The position numbers and the translations under genes are program-made. Positions 1-10,462 of a stretch of DNA of 64,000 bases are shown here, in pieces (positions within the stretch are counted from its first letter, which is position 1; each line of letters opens with the position of its first letter). Location: assembly GCA_003254925.1 (NCBI GenBank), contig QANZ01026049.1, positions 142,782 to 206,781 of the forward strand, written 5' to 3'. Source of the DNA: Chamaecrista fasciculata. Lineage: Eukaryota > Streptophyta > Magnoliopsida > Fabales > Fabaceae. The notes beneath the pieces are model-generated. The model did not search any database and was not told the origin of the DNA. It saw only the letters and a program-made list of their open reading frames with translations.

Positions 1-130
1 AAAAAAAAAAACAAGCGCTGCGTTGAATGTGCGTTGGAGTAATGCGATTTCAGCGACAATTTTGAAAAAAAAAATAGGCGGTGCATTGAATGTGCGTTGA
101 AGCAACGCGTATCCCTTTACGGGAATTAAT
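1..130. repeat. Imperfect direct repeat at window edge
   Basis: Two copies of a motif around GCGTTGAATGTGCGTTG lie near 21-37 and about 65 bases further on, each followed by A-rich sequence. The element continues off the left edge, so its class cannot be told. Confidence 0.35.
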
Positions 131-1082
131 AAAAAAAAAAACCTATATTAATAAATAATAATTGTTTTTGTATTATTCGAATAAAAAAATCAGTGGAAGA
201 TTACATAAATATTTTTTGAATAATTTTTTATTAAAATTTTATTAATATTGTATAAATTAAATCATATATAATTTTGAGAGAGGAATCAACTGAACATCCC
301 AAAAGCAAATATAATTGTATAAATATTTGATTCTCATGTCTTTTTCTATATGCATGCTCAAAGGCCTAAGCACTCATTTGGCATGAGAAAGACATTACAA
401 CGATCACTCAAGTAATCACCAATCCCATCATCCATCTTCTTCTTTTTTTTTGCCTGATCCATCTTCTTCTTTCAAATATCCCATTCTCATTTTTCTTACT
501 AAATATAATTTTTAAACCAAAATCCTATTTTAGTCCCTCAGTTATTTTCAATGTTCTAAATAAGTCCCTCAATTATTTTTTATTCCATATTGATCCCTCC
601 GTTTTTCAAAACTTGGTACAGTTAGTCCCTCTAATGTTTTTCATTCATTTTTCCGTTTAATATTTGAATTTGTATTTCCTTACCAGATCGCTAACATCCC
701 AATTAATTCACTAGATTTTGGTCATGCTTTCAAACTAAAAATTAAGATCTAATCATAAATTTAGTTCATGGGTTTTAAGATGTAATAAAATTGTTGTTGC
801 TTTGAAAGTTTGGGCCTGAAATGAAAATGGTAAATATTAATTGAAATTCATTGGAAGAGACGGTCACTTCGTCATTTTGACAATGTCTTCAAACAGAGTA
901 CAGTGACATGAGAATCTAAATATGTAAAGTCACATGTGCAGTTTAAGCCTTAGTTCAAAACAGAGTAAATGTATTTTTCCTCTCAAAATCGTAAATTTGT
1001 TTTATGATCCTAAAAACATAAGGTCTTTCAAATAAAATTCGTGTCTGTATATGTTGATCACATATACTAAACAAGAATACAA
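131..1082. other. Intergenic, no gene seen
   Basis: AT-rich sequence without a credible exon. From about 520 to 640 several TAGTCCCT-like motifs follow one another. This looks like one worn arm of a Mutator-like element, but I found no matching second arm or target duplication. Confidence 0.5.
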
Positions 1083-1091
1083 TATTTAAAA

Positions 1092-1676
1092 GGCAAAACA
1101 CTCTTTCATGCCCCTAACGTTTGCAGTGATTTTTAGTTATGCCCTTAACGTTTCATTTTGTTCAGGCATGCCCTCAATGTGCAACCAACGTTTCAATTAT
1201 GCCCTCAATTTTGACTCAATGCACATGTGGCAATTTTTTTTGCTTATGTGTCATTTTTTTTGTTTGACTTGATTACGTGGCATCATGACTGGGCATTCTT
1301 ATTTTTTTTTCCACCTTGGCATGATGACTGGATTTACATTTTTGAACATAAAAATTGAGTAAACTAGCAAATCAGTCCCTGGATTTACATTTTTCATCAT
1401 CTTCATTCATTTTAGTCCCAAATTCTCAAAATAAAATTGTAAAGTGTCCCAAAACTCTTCCAAACATTTCAATTTAGTCCTTAAAAGTATTAAAAACCCT
1501 AAAACCTAAACTTTAAACCTTAAAACTATAAACCCTAAACTCTAAAATTCTAAAATTCTAAACCCTAAAACCCTAAACCCTAAAAAATCTAATTTGAGCA
1601 ATTAGGTCCTTGACCATTTTTATCCATTATTTTCAATTCCCTCTCTTTTTCATCATCTTCATTCATTTTAGTCCCA
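1092..1676 (+). repeat. Left long terminal inverted repeat of the Pack-MULE
   Basis: Pairs with 2648-3232. It includes a stretch of CCCTAAA/AACCCTAA-like motifs (about 1495-1590), which resembles but is not a regular telomere repeat. The limits on the inner side are estimated by eye. Confidence 0.8.
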
Positions 1677-1869
1677 AAAAGTTTTGAACATGGTACAAAC
1701 GTTTTGAACATGGTCCATCACCTTCACCTTTCCCTGCCTTTTGTTCTCCATTCAAGTGCTGCATTCGAACTTTTTTGCCCCCTTTTTTTTAAGGGATCAT
1801 TCTTAAGTGTGCTTGTTAGTTGATAGAGTAATCATGCTTGCACTTTTTGTCTGAGAATTATTTTTGTTG

Positions 1870-2030
1870 ACCAAGTTACCAGAGGTGACACAAAACTATT
1901 TGCATTCTCTTCTGCAGTCAATTCTTCCACCTAGCTTGTCAGAGATTCAAAGGCTAAGATGCAGGGTTGCCTTCCATGCCCTCCAATTTCGTCCAGAAAT
2001 AAAAATGCTTGGTCGTCGGATGGTTGACAA
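1870..2030 (+). pseudogene. Captured O-fucosyltransferase exon fragment
   Basis: The frame from about 1864 reads through LPEVTQNYLHSLL, then LPPSLSEIQRLRCRVAFHAL and FRPEIKMLGRRMVD. This motif order is characteristic of plant O-fucosyltransferase family proteins (GDP-fucose protein O-fucosyltransferase fold). The frame ends at a good splice donor, GACAA then GTATGT at 2031, so one exon with intron borders was captured as genomic DNA. About 52 residues are preserved, against several hundred in a full enzyme, so it cannot encode an active one. It lies between the inverted repeats of the Pack-MULE. The family call rests on motif recall, not a search. Confidence 0.7.
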
Positions 2031-2149
2031 GTATGTCTACCTTATAGTTGACAAATTAATATAAATTTGCTAAATTAACACAGGGATAGTTCTTTATTTT
2101 GTTTGTGCTGGATTCAGTGGTTTTCTTTTATCTGTATATGTTTGTTAAA

Positions 2150-2400
2150 CCCAGATCTGAACAACCTCCACGAAAATGCCGGAAACAGCCGTCGAACAAC
2201 CACAGAAAACGACGCCCCGGAAACCTCCACCGAAAACGCGCCGATCTCCCATGCTCGTGACCCATCTCACACTCACGCGAATCACTGCCGACGAACACTG
2301 CTCATGAACCACCAGTCTCCGCCGGAAAAGACGATGTGAGTTGGAACCCCGTGCTTGCGATATTTGCGTTCTTGATTCGAAAAGCAAAAGCCCCTTTGGA
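2150..2400. other. Second captured, GC-richer segment in the Pack-MULE
   Basis: This segment is clearly richer in G and C (many CCG/CGA triplets) than its surroundings, like the 5' coding end of a plant gene. Both strands have short open frames (2103-2339 plus, 2145-2387 minus). I do not recognise either product. A purine-rich GATGATGAA repeat follows at about 2450-2520. Confidence 0.45.
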
Positions 2401-2647
2401 ATTTAGTTTTAATTCCAAATAGGCCCTCTTGTGTTTGTTCAAATTGCAAAGATGATGAAGATGATGAAGGTGAAGAAGATGATGATGATGATGATGAAGA
2501 AGATGAAGATGATAATGAAATTAGGATTTAGGGACCAATTTTTTTTTTAATTCTGATTTAATAAATTTGAGGACTTTAATTTTTAAGGACTAAATTGGAA
2601 TGTTTGGAAGAGTTTTGGGACACTATAATTTTATTTTGAGGATTTAG

Positions 2648-3232
2648 GACTAAAATGAATGAAGATGATGAAAAGAGGGGGAATTGAGAATAATGGGATA
2701 AGAATGGGTGAGGGACCGAATTGCTCAAATTAGATTTTTTAGGGTTTAGGGTTTTAGGGTTTAGAATTTTAGAGTTTAGGGTTTATGGTTTATAGTTTTA
2801 AGGTTTAGAGTTTAGGTTTTAGGGTTTTTAATACTTTTAAGGACTAAATTGAAATGTTTGGAAGTGTTTTTGGACACTTTACAATTTTATTTTGAGAATT
2901 TGGGACTAAAATGAATGAAGATAATGAAAAATGTAAATCCAGGGACTGATTTGCTAGTTTACTCAATTTTTATGTTCAAAAATGTAAATACAGTCATCAT
3001 GCCAAGGTGGAAAAAAAAATAAGAATGCTCAGTCATGATGCCACGTAATCAAGTCAAACAAAAAAAATGACACATAAGCAAAAAAAAAAATTGCCACATG
3101 TGCATTGAGTCAAAATTGAGGGCATAATTGAAATGTTGGTTGCACATTGAGGGCATGCCTGAACAAAATGAAACGTTAAGGGCATAACTGAAAATCACTG
3201 CAAACGTTAGAGGCATGAAAGGGTGTTTTGCC
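2648..3232 (-). repeat. Right long terminal inverted repeat of the Pack-MULE
   Basis: Inverted partner of 1092-1676. Part of it (around 2858-2918) is also present directly repeated at about 2597-2660, just inside the arm, so the arm has grown by a local duplication. Confidence 0.8.
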
Positions 3233-3241
3233 TATTTAAAA

Positions 3242-4599
3242 TTAGAGATTACTGATTCATTTACAATAACAAAGGATATGTTAATGTTTAAAGTTTAAAC
3301 CATTTTAGCTGTATGATATGGTTAAAACCAGTTAAACCAAGCCATTCACTTCCAATCATACTTCTTAGTTGCAGAAGAATTTTCATTTCTTAGGGTGCAC
3401 AGAGAGTGAAAGCAGTAATACCAACTAGTTTTATTCAAATGGTACAATCAAGGCACAAACTTGGAAATACCTATATCAATACGAATTTGAATCCCTTTGA
3501 GTACTTCAAGGTGAAAGGCAAAATAATTTTTAGATTTTTCACATAAGAAATTGTTTTTTTTTCTACATTTAAAAAGTTTGTTATATACTGCACTGCATTT
3601 TAAACTACTACATTGAATTCAGATTGCAATCCTAGCAATCCTGGGTATAGTCAGAAAGAGAAGAAGCGGAGATAAAGGTTGGTTTATCTAAGAAATAAGA
3701 CTGAAGAAACAATATCTAACAGCTAAAATTTTAATATGCAGATGTCTTTGCTTATTAGGCTACACTTCTTCCTTTTCCATATGAATAACTGCAATTAAAA
3801 GTATATTTGATTAATTTTTAAAGGCCAAAATTATACTGCCAATAATTACCTGCAAATTAACAAATTTTCTGAAAATATTCTTATCTTTCACATGAAGGCC
3901 AAAAAGTGATTGAATGCAATTGCAACTTATATGTATGTGTGTATAAAATAATCATGAAAATAAGCACACCAATCACTCATGGATAAGGGGTCCATGTCCA
4001 TTAGTCTCCATCTCCATATTTACTGATGCGAATTGTGTAGTACAAACATCAAATTTCAATAATCATGAGAAACAGAATTTCAACTATGCAAGAATAGGTA
4101 TAGAAGGGAACAGGATCCTCATAATCTGGGGATCCTGAATTTCCTGATGTTATCATCTCTAAGGCAAGATGAATCTCTTTTAAAGATTTTTTTTATCTTA
4201 AATTTCTTTATTTCTACCTGAACTCCTGAAGCAAGATATATCTCTTTTTTAGATTTTTTTCCTTTTTTTTTTTAAACAAAAACTTTGGACCAATGAATGG
4301 TTATATATCAATTAAATTTAAGAACTGGTGCATCCTCCAACCTCAGGGGACGTTGATCCATAGAGAAGACAAGTAAAAAGTGCTTTTTTAATGAGTTCAC
4401 AATGTCGACATATCAAATTTTAAGAGCATCCTTTAAAGGTGTTGCCCGTATCCTTTTTCCTTTTTACTCAAAAAGATATTAAAAGATAAGAAAAGAAGGA
4501 CCTAATTCAGAAACACTAATAGTATTAATATATCCTCTGTATCAGTTCCCACTACATAAATTGCAGGTTGCAAAAGTACTATATTATAAACTCATAAAA
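3242..4599. other. Intergenic, no gene seen
   Basis: AT-rich DNA with poly-T tracts. No frame with coding character, no RNA gene and no repeat structure was noticed. Confidence 0.5.
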
Positions 4600-4846
4600 G
4601 AGTAAACTATCCTTGAATTATGTGACAAATTTTTAAAATGATTTAATCTCTAAAAATTCATAATTTATTGTAATTTAATCCCTTCTAAGATTGACATGTA
4701 CATTGTTAAGATGTTCATAGAGTGATTAACTCTATTAAAGTGTAACGAGCTATGAATTTTCAAGGACTAAATCAAATATTTTAAAAAAATCAGAAACTAA
4801 AATGACAACGTCCATATTATCTAAGGACTAAAATGTCAATTTACTC
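4600..4846. mobile_element. MITE with GAGTAAACT ends
   Basis: Begins GAGTAAACTA and ends AATTTACTC. The flanks ACTCATAAAA and CATGATAAAA agree in 7 of 10 bases, fitting an old 10-bp target duplication. Its body resembles the MITE at 6026-6294 closely enough to be the same family. Confidence 0.7.
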
Positions 4847-5860
4847 CATGATAAAAACTATTGCAATTAACTAACATCAACTTCCATCAACCAGGTTAAA
4901 TATCTAATTTCTTTGTTTTGTTCCTTTTCCTTTCCTTTTTTTTTTTTTTTACCTTTTTGAGGATTATAAACCTCATTCAATTTTGTTCTCCACATTCCAT
5001 TCAAGTGAAAAAGAGTAAAGAAGAAAGAAGCAGGCGAGAACAGTAAGAAAAACTCTTACAGACACAATATAGGAATCAGAGGAATCAAAAGTTTCACAGC
5101 AAGTGGTCCTCAAAATCTCAAATACTACACAGTCTACATACAAACATACAAGACACAAGATACAAAACAAGACAAGATGAACTAGGTGCAGCAATAAAGT
5201 AGGGATGCAATCAGACCTGCCACACCACTACCACATCATTCACACACCAATTATTCACACACACACTCACTCTACTGAAATACATAATAGCATCAGAGAA
5301 AAAAAAAAGATACCTAGAAAACTCAACCCACAATCTCAATTACAAAACCAGAAACCAGAATAAAATAGCTTGTCATTTGCCAACCCCAGCATGTAAAAAA
5401 AACAAAGCAACCTTTAACACAAATGGTGCATTTGAGGAAGAGAGAGAGGGCCCCCCAAAAGCTCATGATGAGAAAACCACGCTCCTCCACCTTCAAGCAC
5501 TCTCCAACATGGGAAACTTTCTTGGTACTTTAGAATTAATGCCAGCATGATATGCGTGCAGACTTAAAAGGAAAAGGACATAAAGGATAAAATCAAGAAT
5601 GGAAAGGAGGAGGGTGGAATGTGGGACCCCAGTTACCTAACGCGCATGCATTCAACACCAAGAAGAAAGTTCAACACTTGAAGAAAAAGTGTCCTCATTT
5701 ACTTACACCATAGCCCACCACTATCATCTCCCATATGTTCAATCTGTGTGTGCTCTTTGATCTTTAACCATTCTAAAAGCTAAACGATAATGATTCTGGT
5801 CAACAAATTGAACATCCAAATCCAATACCCTTTCTCCTTCAGTTGCAGTGGCAAAGTGCA
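4847..5860. other. Intergenic, downstream of the bHLH gene
   Basis: Contains poly-T and CA/AC-rich stretches and a run of GA repeats near 5440. No gene or RNA could be supported on either strand. Confidence 0.5.
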
Positions 5861-5885
5861 GTATATCTATCACTGCTTTCATTCC

Positions 5886-5891
5886 TTTATT
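5886..5891 (-). terminator. Candidate poly(A) signal of the SAC51-like gene
   Basis: TTTATT on the plus strand reads AATAAA on the minus strand, about 400 bases past the stop codon. The 3' untranslated region would then include the whole MITE at 6026-6294. The choice among AT-rich sites is tentative. Confidence 0.4.
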
Positions 5892-6025
5892 TGCCAGCTA
5901 CATGTAAACCTCGAGAATGGGGATTATGGGGAGAAAAAAGACGCAAGCTTTCTGACTCAAACTTAACCATTCTAGTCCCCTGTAACCAACATACTACAAC
6001 AGCAGAGAGTGCTTACATATCTTTC

Positions 6026-6294
6026 GAGTAAACTATCAATTTCATCCTTGGATTATGTTGGCACTGTCAATTTAGTCCTTTGATTTTTTAAATATTTGAT
6101 TTAATCTCCAAAAAATCATAACTCATTACAATTTAATCCCTCCAAGAACAAAATTGTACATTGTTAGGGTGTTCATGAAGGGACTAACTTGTAACAAGTC
6201 CTGAATTTTTGGGAACGAAACCAGACATTTCAAAAGATCAAGGACCAAACTGACAGAGTCCATATAAGCTAGGGACTATAATCTAAGTTTACTC
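6026..6294. mobile_element. MITE inserted at the stop codon of the SAC51-like gene
   Basis: Starts GAGTAAACTATC and ends AAGTTTACTC. It is flanked by a 10-bp duplication with 9 matches, CATATCTTTC (6016-6025) and TATATCTTTC (6295-6304). The right end lies inside the reading frame of the bHLH gene: read on the minus strand, the element's first bases GAG TAA give the last residue (Glu) and the stop codon. Same family as 4600-4846. Confidence 0.88.
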
Positions 6295-7383
6295 TATATC
6301 TTTCAGTCCAAGAGTCCCAGTTTGGGACATCAAGGATTTCAAGTACTCAATGGTTCCATCAATGACTAACAGTGGTTGCTTTCCCTTTGCTCCAGGAACT
6401 AAGTTCTCAAGAACTCTCAATGATTCATGGATCTTATCCTTTTTCAATTGAATATCACAGACAGTTGAATTCCCTTCACCTCGAGTGTGCTTAGCAGAAT
6501 ACCTTTGGCCACTGGAATACTTGGATTCTGCATCGCTGACATACTCATAACTTTCATTTAGTCTTACTGAACAATAACTGTTGATGGACGATGATCTCTT
6601 CTTGTACCCATCATCGATTAACTTCAGCCGTTTGTTTGGCTGGTCAGAGCTGGCAATCTCCTCCTTCATATTTTCAAACTGTTTGAGCATCGTATGAGTC
6701 CTTTTAATCGATAATGGAGAACAACCTGTACTTGTCACCTCATCATCATCAATATAATCTTCGACATCTTCATCCGAGTAGAGCAATGCATTAATTTCTT
6801 CTGTGTCTTCATGCATCTCACTTTCTTCACTATGTATATGATTCTCATCAGACTCTTCTGGTAAAGCACATTTGAATGAATACTTTTCACCCACATTAAC
6901 TGCCTGTCCCTCCTCATTTTCATCAGAAACATGAGCAAATCTTGTAGGAGCGTCAATTGGACTCTGAGCAAGAGGGTAAACTGGACTGTAGAAAAGCCTT
7001 GTCTTATTACCAGATTGGTCAAAAATAAGTAACTTTTTCTGAGAAGATTGAGGATTTTCATTTTGCATGCCCCCTCCATTAAGTCTTTCTTTTAATTGTT
7101 GTTCTGAACCTGCTTTTATATCTCGGCTATCTCCAGCCCAGTGATGATTGGGATATTGAAGGAATCCTTGCAATTCATTTGTTTGCTCTGTCCCCAGACT
7201 TAAGAAAGCAGGAAACGACAATCCCGGAAAAGTGTCGTGTCGGGGAAAGTTACAGGCATTACCATTTAAGTATGATGGAAGGCCACATAGATTGGACTCC
7301 GGCAATGTGCCCGAGCAATTCAAATAAGGTGATTGCCAAGCCACATGCAGTGGACGAGGCCAAGGGCTGTCAGCCTTAACCAT
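6289..7383 (-). CDS. SAC51-like: SAC51-like bHLH transcription regulator (364 aa)
   Basis: The ATG at 7383 opens a single coding exon of 364 codons. The C-terminus carries a helix-loop-helix (about residues 308-352; KIHESLRVLENLVPGAKGK, then IDGTIEYLKSL). The basic region before it is weak, as known for the SAC51/bHLH142-145 group. The middle (about residues 165-215) is very acidic (DEDVEDYIDDDE). The N-terminus MVKADSPWP and the upstream conserved peptide ORF both support the SAC51 group. In Arabidopsis this group acts in the nucleus downstream of thermospermine to limit xylem growth, and its translation is held down by the upstream ORF. A probable leader intron ends just before the ATG (acceptor at 7399-7400). 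The last codon and the stop come from a MITE. Confidence 0.88.
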   Translation of the reverse strand: MVKADSPWPRPLHVAWQSPYLNCSGTLPESNLCGLPSYLNGNACNFPRHDTFPGLSFPAFLSLGTEQTNELQGFLQYPNHHWAGDSRDIKAGSEQQLKERLNGGGMQNENPQSSQKKLLIFDQSGNKTRLFYSPVYPLAQSPIDAPTRFAHVSDENEEGQAVNVGEKYSFKCALPEESDENHIHSEESEMHEDTEEINALLYSDEDVEDYIDDDEVTSTGCSPLSIKRTHTMLKQFENMKEEIASSDQPNKRLKLIDDGYKKRSSSINSYCSVRLNESYEYVSDAESKYSSGQRYSAKHTRGEGNSTVCDIQLKKDKIHESLRVLENLVPGAKGKQPLLVIDGTIEYLKSLMSQTGTLGLKDIE

Positions 7384-7604
7384 CCAACTAAAAACAATCT
7401 ACAAAACAATAAAATTATCGCTCAGTACTAAAATAAGATCCTTACAGCTGAAAAGATTTAAAGGATTGTTTAAAATCACATACCACAAGACTTTATGCTG
7501 TTCTGAAATATGATCTTCAGTAATTTGCTGCTACTCTCAGATACAAAGGATCAAAAAGGAAAACCACAAACTCCAGCTTAAAGAGAAGAAATATAGTACT
7601 GGAT

Positions 7605-7964
7605 CTACGTAACAGGCTTGAGCAAATGACGGAAGTACTCAGCCTGCATACAGTCAGAAGATGACATTAATGATCTCTAAAAATATCTGAATGATAATAG
7701 AAGATTCAGAATATTCAATGGTAATGATATGTATGCTTTATGCACAAATGACAGAAATAAGGAAATTTTCACCAAACAGCAGCTTGTTAATCATAAAGCT
7801 ACTAAAGAGGAAAAACAACAAACAATTGACATATTACTGACCTGACAATCGTGCAGAGGTTGAAAGCATGCGATCACTCTAACAATAATTGTTGATTCAC
7901 CTTCAATGCCATTCTCATGTTTTAATGCCCGAAATCTTGTTTGGCTTGCCGCTTGGCACACCAT
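7605..7964 (-). CDS. Conserved peptide upstream ORF (53 aa, spliced) of the SAC51-like gene
   Basis: Exon 1 is 7964-7842 and exon 2 is 7643-7605, joined across an intron (7841-7644, GT-AG) between codons. The product is exactly 53 residues. It starts MVCQAASQTRFRALKHENG, has VRVIACFQPL in the middle and ends AEYFRHLLKPVT. This is the conserved peptide of the SAC51 family leader, known to repress translation of the main ORF until thermospermine relieves it. The ATG at 7964 is the right start; the open frame upstream begins only with GTG. The peptide presumably acts inside the ribosome exit tunnel; that is inference from other peptide uORFs. Confidence 0.93.
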
Positions 7965-9110
7965 AACGTCTTTTGATCCTCGCTTCACTTAGTTAATATG
8001 TAGTCACAAACGACACACCCACTAGAATAGGATTATGGGAAGACACCAAATATATAAATATCAAAGTCAGCTAGAACAAGGGAACAATGAGACAAGGACA
8101 AACTGAAGACACAGTACTAGGCAATCTTGGCTTCCTATCCCTTTAGCCAATTCTATACTTATCAGAAAAAATGATCAAGTTCCGGTTTGCTTCCATGAGT
8201 AGTGGTTTACGACGTGGGATCAAAATCAACGAAGTGGAGAGCTTACGGAACTTTAATCTACAGAATAACTTTACAATACAAATTCAAGCGTACGACTTGA
8301 CGAAAAACATCAACAGAAAGACCCAACCAACGCATGCTGAATTTTCCCCTTGTGGCTTAGGATATCAAGAGTTGCTTAGAGACTCCGGCAGATGTTATGC
8401 TCACATAAGCAACATCCCTGAAACAGGATTACTTCATAAAATAAATATCACAATTTCATTTGGCCAGACATTTTAAATAAAGATTATGCAACATCATATT
8501 ATTAGTACGAAAGTTCAATACATTACAAAAAAAAATACCTTAAAAAGAAAACATCGATAAGACAATAAATAGTTTCTAGGACGAAATGGACAGACTCATT
8601 GCAACAAACAACTTTAGCTCGTTCCTCATTTTTTTGAAACAAAACAAACACATAACATAACTGATAAACTATTTTTACTTTTGAGCTTATTATCCAATTC
8701 CAAATCAAAAAGAGGTTAAAGAAAAATAGAGAAAGAAAAGGAACATGATCACCACCCCCTTCTCAATTGCTGGAATCTAATAAACAGGGCATGAATTCCA
8801 CTTAGCCATGTAAGATTTTCACTCAATCAAACCTAGTTCCTTCCAATTCATATCCAATAACACAGAATAACATCCATAAATTCAATTCACCTAAAACTCT
8901 CAAATTCCTCATCAACCAAATATATTAATACAACAGCAGGAAAAACCCCCCAAGAAACCCAATTTCGATAAACCAATCCTCTATCCCATCAAAACCCCAC
9001 CTTTATTTTTGACATTTTTTACTCTCACCGAGTAATTAAGCACAGATTACAGGAAACCCACCCGCAAAATAGAATATTGGATAAGAAAATTCAGTTTCTC
9101 GAGAACTTAC

Positions 9111-9245
9111 AGATGTATTTAAAGAGATTCGATGCCTTCTTGATTGAGAGAACCCGAATCGATGGAAGAGTCGAAGAGGCGAGAGAATTGGGAAAATTCA
9201 GTGAACAGTTAAAAAGAGGAATAACCAAAGAAGAATGTCTCAATA
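9111..9245 (-). other. First 5'-untranslated exon of the SAC51-like gene (predicted)
   Basis: A strong donor, CATCT then GTAAGT, lies at 9110 on the minus strand. A TATA box sits at the right distance upstream of about 9245. The interval contains no minus-strand ATG. This makes a long leader of about 1.9 kb genomic length with introns before the conserved uORF. Confidence 0.6.
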
Positions 9246-9271
9246 GGTACCAGAAGTAGTGGATGCCACGA

Positions 9272-9279
9272 TTTATATA
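9272..9279 (-). promoter_or_regulatory. TATA box of the SAC51-like gene
   Basis: TATATAAA on the minus strand, about 35 bases upstream of the inferred transcription start near 9245. A hAT element begins about 320 bases further upstream. Confidence 0.6.
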
Positions 9280-9597
9280 GACAATAGTTACGAAATGTCC
9301 ACGAATGGTATTCTTGCTTTTTACTTTTTCACTAATTGCCATTAGTGTTTTCTCTTCTTTTTTTTCTCCATCTTTCCTTTTTTGTTGAAAATAAGTTCTT
9401 TGAATCATCTATAAATTTATAATTATAACAATTTATTTTCTATTAATTTTAAAATTAAGTATACAAATTTTGAGATCGAAATCTTTAATGTTAGCTTATG
9501 AAGTTAAGTTATTAAGTATGTGTACTATCTTAATGGAGTGCATTACATGCATTTGGGACTGTATGTCTAGTTTGCGGAGATTTTTTTAGTGTGCAAC

Positions 9598-10454
9598 TAG
9601 GGTAGCAATCTCAACTCATTACTTGCTAACTGAACTAACCCAATCATAAAATTAATCAACCCAACCCATTTAGATAATGGGTCAAGATGGGTTGGGTCCA
9701 AAATTGACCCATTAAATTTAGGTTGGGTTGGGTAAAAACCCATGGGTTACCCAACCCAAATTTATATCAAAACTACGTAGTTTTATGTAAGGGGTGAATA
9801 TACAATTTCATAAATTTTTGCAAAAATTACAAAATGCCCCCCAAAAAATTTTAAAATTTAAAAAAACATCCCTAAACCATAACATTTGAGGACTAAAATG
9901 AAAATTATAAAAAAAATTGTGGACCAAAATTGTAATTTTGAAAATATTGGAAAAAAGATAAAATTACAAATTAGTCCTAAATTTGAAAAAAAATGCACTT
10001 TAGTCCCACCAAACTGTGATTTCAGTTGAAGGAAGATGAATTTTGCAAATTGTTGAAAAAATTACATAATGCCCCTAACTATTTTCAAATTTTACAAAAA
10101 AGTCCCTAGATCATGATATTTGAGGACTAAAATGAGTTTTTTTAAAAATAATTGGGGTCAAAATGTAATTTTTAGAAATATGAAAAAGGTGAAAATTGAA
10201 AATCAATCCAAAATCTGAAAAAAAATACTATTTAGTCCTAAATTTGAATAATTTAAAAAAATTCTAATTAATTAGTTTATAAATTAAATAATATAAATAC
10301 TTTAAGATAGATTCATGGTTGGGTTGGGTCAACCCTTAATTTTATGGGTCATGACCCACCCATGACCCATTTAAAAAATAAAAATTGGTCATAAATGGGT
10401 GACCATTTACAACCCAACTCAAAACCAACCCAACCTAACCATTTGTCACCCCTA
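9598..10454. mobile_element. Non-autonomous hAT element
   Basis: Begins TAGGGTAGCAA and ends TTGTCACCCCTA. The flanks TGTGCAAC (9590-9597) and TGTGCAAT (10455-10462) match in 7 of 8 bases, fitting the 8-bp duplication of hAT transposition. It is rich in GGGTTGGGT/ACCCAACCC motifs, has no transposase, and shares its body with copies near 45903-47618. Confidence 0.82.
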
Positions 10455-10462
10455 TGTGCAAT

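Larger units (their letters stand above)
1092..3232. mobile_element. Pack-MULE (non-autonomous Mutator-like element)
   Basis: The element begins GGCAAAACAC and ends GTGTTTTGCC. It is flanked by a perfect 9-bp duplication TATTTAAAA (1083-1091 and 3233-3241), the size typical of Mutator-like elements. Its arms are inverted repeats of roughly 585 bp. No transposase is present. The unique centre holds an exon of an O-fucosyltransferase gene and a GC-richer piece of unknown origin, so it is best called a Pack-MULE, an element that has picked up host gene fragments. Related ends occur at 44025 and 44985. Confidence 0.88.

Noticed and set aside
1495..1600. Interstitial telomere repeat (CCCTAAA-like)
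   Set aside because: The units are irregular and the same stretch lies inverted in the other Pack-MULE arm, so it belongs to the element.
5843..6031. Plus-strand frame of 62 codons near the bHLH 3' end
   Set aside because: Does not begin with ATG and runs into the MITE; no recognisable protein.
7965..7988. Longer uORF starting eight codons before MVCQ
   Set aside because: Its first codon is GTG, not ATG; the ATG at 7964 gives exactly the conserved 53-residue length.
8171..8476. 101-codon plus-strand frame opposite the SAC51-like leader
   Set aside because: No family motif, and it lies in leader intron sequence on the other strand; looks like chance.
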